From Paratractidigestivibacter sp963605405 (GTDB taxonomy: Bacteria > Actinomycetota > Coriobacteriia > Coriobacteriales > Atopobiaceae): 64,000 nucleotides of DNA. Numbering within the stretch: the first letter of the stretch is position 1; each line of letters begins with the position of its first letter. A model generated the notes under the pieces. That model searched no databases, was not told the DNA's origin, and worked only from the letters and a program-made list of their open reading frames with translations. The position numbers were made by a program, and so were the translations under genes. The stretch lies in the NCBI GenBank assembly GCA_963605405.1, contig CAVCUP010000007.1, positions 1 through 64,000 of the forward strand, in the 5' to 3' direction. Shown piece by piece: positions 16,887-23,981 of the stretch.

Positions 16887-16962
16887 TGGTGGCGGGGAAG
16901 GGAGTCGAACCCCTGACACGGGGATTTTCAGTCCCCTGCTCTACCAACTGAGCTACCCAGCC
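16887..16962 (-). tRNA. tRNA-Phe (GAA)
   Basis: A 76-base cloverleaf on the minus strand starting GGCTGGGTAGCTCAG, with anticodon loop CTGAAAA (anticodon GAA), T-loop TTCGACT and an encoded CCA end. The acceptor stem pairs except for one U-C opposition at position 4-69, which is unusual and worth checking against relatives. Confidence 0.95.
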
Positions 16963-16979
16963 GCTTGTGCGCGAGGACT

Positions 16980-17007
16980 AATATAGCAAAGACTTTCCGT
17001 TCGTCAA
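16980..17007 (-). promoter_or_regulatory. Promoter of tRNA-Phe
   Basis: On the minus strand TTGACG (17007-17002) and TATATT (16985-16980) are 16 bases apart, about 18 bases before the tRNA 5-prime end. Confidence 0.7.
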
Positions 17008-17074
17008 AGGACTTTTTTAAAAAAATCTCGCGAGAAGAGAAATTTCTTCCCGGCGGGCTCCTCAGGGCCCTTAC

Positions 17075-18655
17075 TCAGACCCCGTTGAGCGCGAGCCATA
17101 CGGCGGTCACGGCTGCGTAGGCGATGAGAAGCGCCCTCCAGACCTGCGCCGCCGTCCGGTCGCGGAAGAACGCGACGTTCTCCCTCAGCCAGCGCTTGCC
17201 CATGAGCAGGTAGCACGCGAGCAAAAGCCCGCACGGCATCCACACGACATAGCCGAAGGCCCGGAAAACGGGCGGGGAGCCCGGCATCGCCTCCTCGTTG
17301 AACGCGAGGCTCGCCGAAATGGCGCAGCACAAGAGGGCCGAGGCCATGACGAGGCTGTTCCATACGGTAAAGAGACGTGCGGGCCTCTTGCCGCGATGAA
17401 GAGGGGAGNNNNNNNNNNNNNNNNNNNNNNNNNNNNNNNNNNNNNNNNNNNNNNNNNNNNNNNNNNNNNNNNNNNNNNNNNNNNNNNNNNNNNNNNNNNN
17501 NNNNNNNNNNNNNNNNNNNNNNNNNNNNNNNNNNNNNNNNNNNNNNNNNNNNNNNNNNNNNNNNNNNNNNNNNNNNNNNNNNNNNNNNNNNNNNNNNNNN
17601 NNNNNNNNNNNNNNNNNNNNNNNNNNNNNNNNNNNNNNNNNNNNNNNNNNNNNNNNNNNNNNNNNNNNNNNNNNNNNNNNNNNNNNNNNNNNNNNNNNNN
17701 NNNNNNNNNNNNNNNNNNNNNNNNNNNNNNNNNNNNNNNNNNNNNNNNNNNNNNNNNNNNNNNNNNNNNNNNNNNNNNNNNNNNNNNNNNNNNNNNNNNN
17801 NNNNNNNNNNNNNNNNNNNNNNNNNNNNNNNNNNNNNNNNNNNNNNNNNNNNNNNNNNNNNNNNNNNNNNNNNNNNNNNNNNNNNNNNNNNNNNNNNNNN
17901 NNNNNNNNNNNNNNNNNNNNNNNNNNNNNNNNNNNNNNNNNNNNNNNNNNNNNNNNNNNNNNNNNNNNNNNNNNNNNNNNNNNNNNNNNNNNNNNNNNNN
18001 NNNNNNNNNNNNNNNNNNNNNNNNNNNNNNNNNNNNNNNNNNNNNNNNNNNNNNNNNNNNNNNNNNNNNNNNNNNNNNNNNNNNNNNNNNNNNNNNNNNN
18101 NNNNNNNNNNNNNNNNNNNNNNNNNNNNNNNNNNNNNNNNNNNNNNNNNNNNNNNNNNNNNNNNNNNNNNNNNNNNNNNNNNNNNNNNNNNNNNNNNNNN
18201 NNNNNNNNNNNNNNNNNNNNNNNNNNNNNNNNNNNNNNNNNNNNNNNNNNNNNNNNNNNNNNNNNNNNNGCGGCCAGCTCGCCCGCGCGCTCGACCACCT
18301 CGCGCAGCGTCGCGCCCCGCACGTGCTCCATCACGACCTCGAGCCCGCCGTCGCGCTCGTCGCAGCTCACGATCCTCGGCAGCTGTCGGAACCGGACGCC
18401 ATCGCGCTGGGCCTCGACGAGCCGCGGGTATGCCCCGCCGAGGCCCGACCTCGCGTCGATGAGCTTGCGCACGTACGGCCCGAGCTCCCGTCCGTCGCAG
18501 AGCCGAAGGTAGACGAGCTGCGTCTCCTCGGCGTCCGAGCGCTTGAGCACTTTCTCCACGCGAAACGCGCCCGAGGCCCTTTCGGCATCGGACGCGTTCA
18601 GGCGAGCCTCGAGCTCGTCGTGGAGAGAATCGGTATGTGGGTTGGGCGTCATCAT
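17075..18655 (-). CDS. Protein kinase-like membrane protein, interrupted by gap
   Basis: The N-terminal 128 residues resemble the N-lobe of a Hanks-type protein kinase: FRVEKVLKRSDAEETQLVYL, YVRKLID (possible ATP-binding Lys) and the hinge-like LEVVMEHVRGATLREVVERA. An 861-base N run removes the catalytic centre. The C-terminal 110 residues form three membrane segments (VWNSLVMASALLCCAISASL, YVVWMPCGLLLACYLLMG, LLIAYAAVTAVWLAL). The catalytic Asp and DFG are hidden. The HTH gene at 18788-19207 lies 132 bases upstream on the same strand, an association seen in Coriobacteriia and Firmicutes. Call rests on the visible ends only. Confidence 0.65.
   Translation of the reverse strand: MMTPNPHTDSLHDELEARLNASDAERASGAFRVEKVLKRSDAEETQLVYLRLCDGRELGPYVRKLIDARSGLGGAYPRLVEAQRDGVRFRQLPRIVSCDERDGGLEVVMEHVRGATLREVVERAGELAXXXXXXXXXXXXXXXXXXXXXXXXXXXXXXXXXXXXXXXXXXXXXXXXXXXXXXXXXXXXXXXXXXXXXXXXXXXXXXXXXXXXXXXXXXXXXXXXXXXXXXXXXXXXXXXXXXXXXXXXXXXXXXXXXXXXXXXXXXXXXXXXXXXXXXXXXXXXXXXXXXXXXXXXXXXXXXXXXXXXXXXXXXXXXXXXXXXXXXXXXXXXXXXXXXXXXXXXXXXXXXXXXXXXXXXXXXXXXXXXXXXXXXXXXXXXXXXXXXXXXXXXXXXXXXXXXXXXXXXXXXXXXXXXSPLHRGKRPARLFTVWNSLVMASALLCCAISASLAFNEEAMPGSPPVFRAFGYVVWMPCGLLLACYLLMGKRWLRENVAFFRDRTAAQVWRALLIAYAAVTAVWLALNGV
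17409..18269. other. Assembly gap (861 N)
   Basis: Undetermined bases within the kinase-like gene. Confidence 1.
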
Positions 18656-18787
18656 GGCACCATCATAGACACAGCGGGGCCTTCCTACCCGGCGAGCGTG
18701 CAGGCGGCGAGCGTCATCGTGCCCGGCGAGCGCGCGGCCGGCTGACGTTCCGTTCGGCGGGTCCCGCGCCCGGCGCCCGGCCCGAGC

Positions 18788-19207
18788 TCAACAGAGCGTC
18801 TCTTCCCCGAAGCGGTAGAGCTCCTCGTTCACCTTCTGGAGTGAGCAGCCGCGCTCGATGCAGAAGGTGATGATCGCGTCGCGGCGGTTCTTGCTGTAGA
18901 GCGAGCTCACGCCGGCGGCCTCGAGCGCGCGGTTCGTCTCTCTGAGGGTGAGCGCCATGGCGAAGGCGATCTGCAGGACCTTGTTGCGGCTCGGGTTGCG
19001 CTTTCCGGTGAATATCTGGTACCCGAACGTCTGGTTGAGGTCCGCGCGGTGCACCACCTGCGAGCGCTTGAGGCGCTTGGCCTCGAGCAGGGAGCAGAGA
19101 TACTCGGATAGCGACGGGGCCGTGAGGTCGTTCTCGGCGAGAAACCCGTCGAGCGACGGGGCCTCGAGCAGCTCGTCGAGGAGCTCCTCGGTGAGTTTCT
19201 CGGACAT
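18788..19207 (-). CDS. Helix-turn-helix protein paired with kinase-like gene
   Basis: A 139-residue protein with a leucine/acid-rich N-terminal helix (SEKLTEELLDELLEA) and a putative HTH in the middle: LSEYLCSLLEAKRLKRSQVV, NQTFGYQIFTGKRNPSRNK, VLQIAFAMALTLRETNRAL. A C-terminal stretch SKNRRDAIITFCIERGCSL follows. ATG 19207 lies behind GGAGGCGCC on the minus strand. The pattern (HTH of lambda-repressor type without a clear DNA-reading helix, next to a Ser/Thr kinase) is familiar from Firmicutes and Coriobacteriia. The two may act together, with the HTH protein as kinase substrate (inference). Confidence 0.75.
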   Translation of the reverse strand: MSEKLTEELLDELLEAPSLDGFLAENDLTAPSLSEYLCSLLEAKRLKRSQVVHRADLNQTFGYQIFTGKRNPSRNKVLQIAFAMALTLRETNRALEAAGVSSLYSKNRRDAIITFCIERGCSLQKVNEELYRFGEETLC

Positions 19208-19325
19208 GGGGCGCCTCCTTTCTTCGCGTCGGCTGCGGGCGGGCCGCTGTTCGGGACGGGTGGTCCTGCAGCGCGGCGGGCGGCTCTGCGCCGCAGGCCG
19301 GCTCGCAGGGTTCCGGCGACTGCTT

Positions 19326-19985
19326 CTACCAGGCGCTCACTTCGCCCAGCTTGAAGCTCGCGACCTCGTCGACGCCCTTGGATCCGGTGGCCTCGAACTT
19401 CCAGGTCGCGCCGTCCTCCAGGTTGCTCGTGTTCGCGAAGGCGGTCCCGATCTGGTTGCCGTCCGCGTCGAACAGCGTATAGCTTAGCTGCACGTACGAG
19501 AGCTTGGCCCCGGACTTATTGGTATAGACGCCGGTGACCTGGCAGAGGTACTCGTCGCCGGAGAGCTCCTCGCCCTCGATGGCGTACTTCTCGGCGGGGG
19601 AGTCCGCGGCGTCCGAGGACGAGGCGCTCCCCGAGCCCGTGCCCGCGCTGCTGGCGGCGGTCCCGTCCGAGGTCTGGACGGTGCCCTTGGCCGCCTCCTC
19701 GATGGCGGATGAGTACGCGCTTTGGGTGGCGAGCACGATTGCCAGGGCGATCACGTTGACCGCGGCGGACGCGACGGCGAGTCCCTTGCCCGACTTCTTG
19801 CCGCGCAGTGTCCCCACGAGCGCCACAATGGCGAACGCGGCTCCCACCAGGGCGAACAGGAACGCGAGGTTATTGATGATGGGCACCCAGGAGGAGATGA
19901 GCGCGATTATGCCCAGCACAAGGGCGATGATGGCGGCGATGGACCTGGGCTTGGCCGACGGGGCGGCCTCGACGGTTGCGGGCAT
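19326..19985 (-). CDS. Membrane protein with C-terminal FxLYD-type domain
   Basis: A 219-residue protein. Three hydrophobic segments fill residues 15-95 (IAAIIALVLGIIALISSW, FLFALVGAAFAIVALVG, AVNVIALAIVLATQ). A Ser/Ala/Gly linker covers 105-130, and an extracytoplasmic domain runs from about 140. The domain reads VTGVYTNKSGAKLSYVQLSY, LFDADGNQIGTAF, SNLEDGATWKFEA, matching the FxLYD immunoglobulin-like fold found on bacterial surface proteins. Start ATG 19985 is preceded by GGAAGG on the minus strand. Function unknown; probably envelope-associated. Confidence 0.78.
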   Translation of the reverse strand: MPATVEAAPSAKPRSIAAIIALVLGIIALISSWVPIINNLAFLFALVGAAFAIVALVGTLRGKKSGKGLAVASAAVNVIALAIVLATQSAYSSAIEEAAKGTVQTSDGTAASSAGTGSGSASSSDAADSPAEKYAIEGEELSGDEYLCQVTGVYTNKSGAKLSYVQLSYTLFDADGNQIGTAFANTSNLEDGATWKFEATGSKGVDEVASFKLGEVSAW

Positions 19986-20167
19986 GTGGCTTCCTTCCGT
20001 TGCGGTTCTGCGTTGGCCACATGGTAGGGAGCCGTGAGGGCAAAAACATTAGCTGCAAGCTAATTAACCCCCATACAACGCATGGAAACGCTAGACGTCA
20101 CTTTGCAACAAACTGCCAGGCAAATCATCGGGCGCGGTCACTAACCGACCCTTATCTCAAAGGGTGC

Positions 20168-20197
20168 TTGACTGTCGCGTTCCGTTGCGTTTAGAAT
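20168..20197 (+). promoter_or_regulatory. Promoter of the XRE-ImmA operon
   Basis: TTGACT (20168-20173) and TAGAAT (20192-20197) are 18 bases apart, about 53 bases before the XRE ATG. The spacer 19986-20249 holds only this promoter, its operator and a small hairpin (TTAGCTGCAAGCTAA near 20049). Confidence 0.6.
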
Positions 20198-20221
20198 TAC
20201 CAAAGGCTGGTAACTATTACC
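20197..20221 (+). promoter_or_regulatory. Probable autoregulatory operator
   Basis: The palindrome GGTAACTATTACC at 20209-20221 overlaps the predicted transcription start region, with an extra TTACC half-site at 20197-20201. Small XRE proteins commonly repress their own promoter through such sites. Confidence 0.5.
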
Positions 20222-20249
20222 GTCACACAGTAGAACGAGAGGATTCAGC

Positions 20250-20555
20250 ATGGGATCAATCATCGGAGGAAGGCTGGCCGCCTTGCTTTCTGAGCGCGGC
20301 ATGAGCCAGAAGCAGCTCGCCGAGGCGACGAACCTCACGCCTGCCGCCGTGAGCAGGTACGTCAGCGGGGCTCGGGAGCCACGCGCGATAACGGTCGCAG
20401 CAATGGCGAGGGCGCTCGGCGTCGAGCCGGCAGACATCACCGGCGACGTGGTCGCGAGGGAGACGGACGAGGCCATCAAGCTCATCGCCCGCAACGCCCA
20501 CTCACTGACTAGAGAGCAGAAGGCGGAGCTCATCGCCGCCCTGGTCCAGGACTAG
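20250..20555 (+). CDS. XRE-family repressor
   Basis: A 101-residue protein, nearly all one Cro/C1 helix-turn-helix: LAALLSERGMSQKQLAEATN, LTPAAVSRYVSGAREPRAIT, VAAMARALGVEPADITGD. A short helical tail follows. ATG 20250 lies behind AGAGGATTC. The next gene, an ImmA/IrrE-type protease, starts 8 bases after its stop; in this pairing the protease cleaves the repressor to induce genes. The repressor probably binds the palindrome at 20209-20221. Confidence 0.88.
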   Translation: MGSIIGGRLAALLSERGMSQKQLAEATNLTPAAVSRYVSGAREPRAITVAAMARALGVEPADITGDVVARETDEAIKLIARNAHSLTREQKAELIAALVQD

Positions 20556-20563
20556 GAGGACGC

Positions 20564-21127
20564 TTGGTTTTACGCGAACGTCAGATCGAAATCGAGGTCG
20601 AGGTCGTCGAGATGCTCAAGGACTACGGCCTCGCGTCGTACCCGATGAGCATCGGCATGGTCGCAGAGGCCCTGGGCATCGCTCTCGTCCCGTACTCCAC
20701 ACTTGGGGAGAAAGAGAGGGAGCTCGCCCTCGCCGCATCAGGGGACGCCTTCGGCATACACAACGCCGACTTCACGGTGGCGAAGATAGCGGTTAACGAC
20801 ACCGCGGGGTTCAACTTCAACCGATCGAGGTTCTCCGGCGGGCACGAAGTCGGCCACATCCATCTGGAGCACACGGAGGACACTCCAAATCGCGAGGCAG
20901 AGGCCGACTACTACGCCGGCTACCTCCTCGCGCCGCACCCGCTCATCCTCACCATGCCGAAGGAAGCGTCGATCGCCGACAAATTCGGTATCAGCCAGAG
21001 CTGCGCCGATTTTGCGTACGACCAGGCGGAAGCCAGGCGCAGGGAGGGCGACCCCTGGAGACCCCATGAGAAGTGGCTCATCGAGCACGCAACGTGGAAG
21101 GGAGGTGGTCTCGTTGGACGGCCTTAG
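20564..21127 (+). CDS. ImmA/IrrE-family metallopeptidase
   Basis: A 187-residue protein starting with TTG 20564 behind AGGAGGACGC. The zinc motif HExxH is present as GGHEVGHIHLEH (about residue 91), with the downstream third ligand region EAEADYYAGYLLAP. An N-terminal helix region precedes it. ImmA-type enzymes cut XRE repressors, here the 20250 product, to release gene expression in mobile elements. The C-terminus (about residues 140-187) is Arg/Trp rich without recognised domain. Arg codons AGG and ATA isoleucine codons are commoner here than in neighbours, suggesting transfer. Confidence 0.88.
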   Translation: MVLRERQIEIEVEVVEMLKDYGLASYPMSIGMVAEALGIALVPYSTLGEKERELALAASGDAFGIHNADFTVAKIAVNDTAGFNFNRSRFSGGHEVGHIHLEHTEDTPNREAEADYYAGYLLAPHPLILTMPKEASIADKFGISQSCADFAYDQAEARRREGDPWRPHEKWLIEHATWKGGGLVGRP

Positions 21128-21272
21128 ACAAGAATAGCCGCCGGAGCGCTAACTCCAGCGGCTATTGGCTGGCGTGCAGATGCACACCTTGTAGCAGAGT
21201 CCAGTATCTCACGCCAGCCCTTTCTTGTCATCCGATTGCCGATAATCGGCAGAAAGGGACTGGTCGAGCACC
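21128..21272 (+). other. Structured spacer between ImmA-like and DUF4417 genes
   Basis: Three inverted repeats lie in 145 bases: GAATAGCCGCCGGAG with CTCCAGCGGCTATT (21132-21166); GGCTGGCGTG with CACGCCAGCC followed by CTTTCTTG (21167-21230); and CCGATTGCCGATAATCGG (21231-21248). The second could be a terminator. The cluster may be a short regulatory RNA or the boundary of an inserted module. Confidence 0.45.
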
Positions 21273-22001
21273 ATGTCAATCAATTTGCGCCAAAAGACGC
21301 ACTGCTGCCAGGGAACGCTCCCGGGCATCCCGCCCGAGAGCCGCAAGCGGCGAGGGTCGAGCCGCGACGTGTCACATGCCTATATGACGAAGGGGGTGAT
21401 CATCGACCAGACAAGCGGCATGCCCGTCATGTGGCCGGAGCTGAGCGTTCCGACCGGAATGGTACCGTTCAGCGTGGCCATGGGCCAAAAGGACCCCGAC
21501 TACTCCTGCCACGTCCACTTCTTCGAGAACGACGACGTGATAGAGAGGTTCTGGAACAATCCCTGGCGCTACCTGGAGAGACTCAGCCGGTTCGCGGGCG
21601 TCGTAGCGACCGACTACAGCACCGGGCCGAGCATGCCGGACCCCGTAAGGCGTTACAACGTCTACCGGAACCAACTGACCGGGGCATGGATGCAGTCCCT
21701 CGGGATACCGACGCTGTGCAACGTACGCTGCCCCGCATTCGGCCGAGACTACTTCCTAACGGGAGCGCCGAAACACAGCCTCATCTGCGTCGGCGAAGTC
21801 GGCTGCGTCAAGAACCGCTACGACCGCAACCGATTCGAGGGCGGAATCATCAGGGCGGTGCAGGAGCTCGAGCCCAAGGGGATTGCGGTTGTCGGAGGGG
21901 ACTCCTACGGAGTCTTCGATTACGCGAGGGACTGCGAAGTCCCGCTCTACTTTTTCAAGGGAAAGGCAGCGCAGGCGCACGCGCGTGCTGCCTATGTGTG
22001 A
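21273..22001 (+). CDS. DUF4417 family protein
   Basis: A 242-residue protein matching the DUF4417 pattern of phage and plasmid proteins: an N-terminal VIIDQTSGMPVMWPELSVP, then PFSVAMGQKDPDYSCHVHFF, RFWNNPWRYLERLSRFAGVV, TDYSTGPSMPDPVRRYNVYR, and the central CVGEVGCVKNRYDRNRFEGG. Length is normal. The role of DUF4417 is unknown; it occurs in mobile elements. An ATG at 21384 (MTKGVIID) is an alternative start. The stop overlaps an upstream ATG of the next gene, so the three genes 21273-22687 are likely one operon. Confidence 0.8.
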   Translation: MSINLRQKTHCCQGTLPGIPPESRKRRGSSRDVSHAYMTKGVIIDQTSGMPVMWPELSVPTGMVPFSVAMGQKDPDYSCHVHFFENDDVIERFWNNPWRYLERLSRFAGVVATDYSTGPSMPDPVRRYNVYRNQLTGAWMQSLGIPTLCNVRCPAFGRDYFLTGAPKHSLICVGEVGCVKNRYDRNRFEGGIIRAVQELEPKGIAVVGGDSYGVFDYARDCEVPLYFFKGKAAQAHARAAYV

Positions 22002-22011
22002 GAAGGGAGGC

Positions 22012-22341
22012 ATGGGAGGATTCGGCGGCCAGACGGGCAATCGGATGCCCTCCAACAAGGCGCAGATAGCGCACATCTTCGCGGACAGGCCCGGGCATCT
22101 GCCCGACACGCCCCGCAACCGGCAGACCATCGTAGAGCTTATCAACGACCAGGCCAACAGGGTCGGAATCGATGGAAAAGGCAAGACCTGGTACTCAAAG
22201 ATCCAGCCCGACGGCTCCCAGTTGTGGGCAAGCGTCTGGGGCGGCACCCTGTCGGACGCGGGAAAGAACGACGTGCCACGAGAATGGGACGACGAGACGG
22301 GCTTCAACAGGAACCCATTCCGGAGAAAAAGGAGGAGCTGA
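22012..22341 (+). CDS. Putative small toxin-domain protein
   Basis: A 109-residue basic protein. I chose ATG 22012 (MGGFGGQTGNRMPSNKAQ) behind GAAGGGAGG; ATG 21994 is an alternative that overlaps the previous gene. It contains a compact domain HIFADRPGHLPDTPRNR ... NDQANRVGIDGKGKTWYSK, QPDGSQLWASVWGG, which I recognise as similar to short C-terminal domains on phage structural proteins and polymorphic toxins. Here it is a stand-alone gene. The next gene encodes a small acidic protein starting 1 base after its stop, as expected for an immunity partner. Toxin function is inference. Confidence 0.62.
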   Translation: MGGFGGQTGNRMPSNKAQIAHIFADRPGHLPDTPRNRQTIVELINDQANRVGIDGKGKTWYSKIQPDGSQLWASVWGGTLSDAGKNDVPREWDDETGFNRNPFRRKRRS

Positions 22342-22342
22342 C

Positions 22343-22687
22343 ATGGAAGTCACGGCTCATGACACCTTTGTCGCGATGTACTACGCGCTCGAGGCGGCGA
22401 CCGACGCATTTCAGGACCAAGGCCTCAAAACCCTGGTAGAGGACTGTGACCCCTTCGTTTGGAAGGACCGCCTCTCCGCCGACCCCGCCGCCTGGGCCGA
22501 GTTTTCGGCGAAGTTTGCCGAGAGGTATGGCAAAAAGCCCATATCGCCAGAGCAGGCCCGCTCCTTCTGCCGAGACTGGCTAGCCTGGCAGGCAAGGGAT
22601 AGGGACTTCTACCGCGGCCGCCTCGTCGAGGCCTTCGACTCGGTGGCCACCCCAGCTGATTGGGAAGCCGCGCTCGCAGAGCTCTAG
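22343..22687 (+). CDS. Small acidic protein, possible immunity partner
   Basis: A 114-residue predicted helical protein at ATG 22343 behind AAAGGAGGAGC. It is rich in Asp/Glu/Ala/Trp (DCDPFVWKDRLSADPAAW, QARSFCRDWLAWQARDRDF). It begins next to the stop of the basic HIF..GHLPDTP protein. Size, acidity and order fit an immunity or antitoxin protein. No named family recognised. Confidence 0.6.
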   Translation: MEVTAHDTFVAMYYALEAATDAFQDQGLKTLVEDCDPFVWKDRLSADPAAWAEFSAKFAERYGKKPISPEQARSFCRDWLAWQARDRDFYRGRLVEAFDSVATPADWEAALAEL

Positions 22688-22842
22688 GGCGAGCTAAGTC
22701 AGCCGTCCCAGCAAGCCCCCCGTCCTACGCCGCCACACCCCTCAGCCCGCCTCGCGTCTCCCAGGCGTCGAGTCCACCCCGGCAGTCGGCGCAGGTCGCC
22801 ACGCGCCTCACCTGCTTAGCTGCGAGCTCCGGTTCGCCCGCC

Positions 22843-23763
22843 TTACCGCGCCTCCACGCTGGGGTTCTCCGCGATCACGCGGCCGAGCTCGTCGATATAG
22901 CGGTCCACGAGCTCGGTCGCCTTGCGCTCCGCGTGCATGATGTAGCCCACCCGCATCTCCGGCGCGTCGGCCAAAGGGATGCTCACGATGCCCGACTGCA
23001 TTTCGTCGGTGAGGACGCCGGTGGAGAGCGTGTAGCCGTCGTAGCTCGTGAGCAGGTTCGTGAGCGTGGCGCGGTCCGTGTAACGGATGCTCTTCGTACA
23101 CGGGATATAGGCCAGCGGCTCCTCGCTGTAGTGGAACGAGTTGACCGTGCCCTGCTCGAAGCTGTAGCGCGCGTAGCCGGCGAGCTCGTCGAGCCGCACG
23201 GACCCGCGCCCGGCGAGCGGGTGGCCCGTCCCCACGAACACGTGGACCCGTGCCGAGAAGAGCGGGTGGAACTCCACGCGCGCGTCCGCCATGGCTCGCC
23301 TGAGCACCCGCTCGTTGAAGTCGTCCAGGTACAGGATGCCGACCTCGCTGCGGAACTGGCTCACGTCCTCGATGATCTGGGCCGTGGTCGTCTCGCGCAG
23401 CACGAACTCGAATCTCTCGCCGCTGAAGTGCTCGACCACGTTGACGAAGGCGTGCAGGCTGAAGGCATAGTGCTGGGTGGAGACGGCCAGCCTCGCGCCG
23501 GCCGACGCCTTGGTCTTGAACCGCGTGGAGAGAAGGTCCGCCTGCTCGATGACCTGCCGCGCGTAGCCGAGCAGCTCGGTGCCGTCGTTGGTGAGCGTGA
23601 CGCCGCGGTTCGAGCGCGTGAAGACCTCGACGTCGAGCTCGCGCTCGAGCTCGCTGATGGCGGCGCTTACGTTGGACTGCGAGGTGTAGAGGTTGCCGGC
23701 CGCGGCGTTGATGGAGCCGCACTCGGCCACGGCGATGAGGTAGCGGAGCTGTTGGAGCGTCAT
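22843..23763 (-). CDS. LysR-family transcriptional regulator
   Basis: A 306-residue LysR protein. The N-terminal HTH is clear (LQQLRYLIAVAECGSINAAA, SNVSAAISELERELDVEVFT), and the rest is a periplasmic-binding-like effector domain (GARLAVSTQHYAFSLHAFV, YTDRATLTNLLTSYDGYTLS). ATG 23763 is chosen because MTLQQLRY is the family start. It is a paralogue of the regulator at 39130-40065, with the same STQHYAF and DRATL segments. It diverges from the histidine kinase at 23982. The spacer between them carries both promoters. Effector unknown. Confidence 0.92.
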   Translation of the reverse strand: MTLQQLRYLIAVAECGSINAAAGNLYTSQSNVSAAISELERELDVEVFTRSNRGVTLTNDGTELLGYARQVIEQADLLSTRFKTKASAGARLAVSTQHYAFSLHAFVNVVEHFSGERFEFVLRETTTAQIIEDVSQFRSEVGILYLDDFNERVLRRAMADARVEFHPLFSARVHVFVGTGHPLAGRGSVRLDELAGYARYSFEQGTVNSFHYSEEPLAYIPCTKSIRYTDRATLTNLLTSYDGYTLSTGVLTDEMQSGIVSIPLADAPEMRVGYIMHAERKATELVDRYIDELGRVIAENPSVEAR

Positions 23764-23981
23764 GGTTTGCCCTTCGGTATGCGGCTGTTTTCCAGGCCAT
23801 GTGTGCTGCGCCAAGGGTACAACACCCGCGGCCGCCCGCGTCTGCGGGCGCCGCCGTCCCCGGCAAATGGGCGCGCGGGCGCTTCTCGTCCGTGCCGCTG
23901 CGTTACACTTTGGCGTTGCTGACTCTGCGCTCGCCGCATGCGCAGCCCACCTAAAAACAGCGCCTTGCCTTCCCGCGGGGC

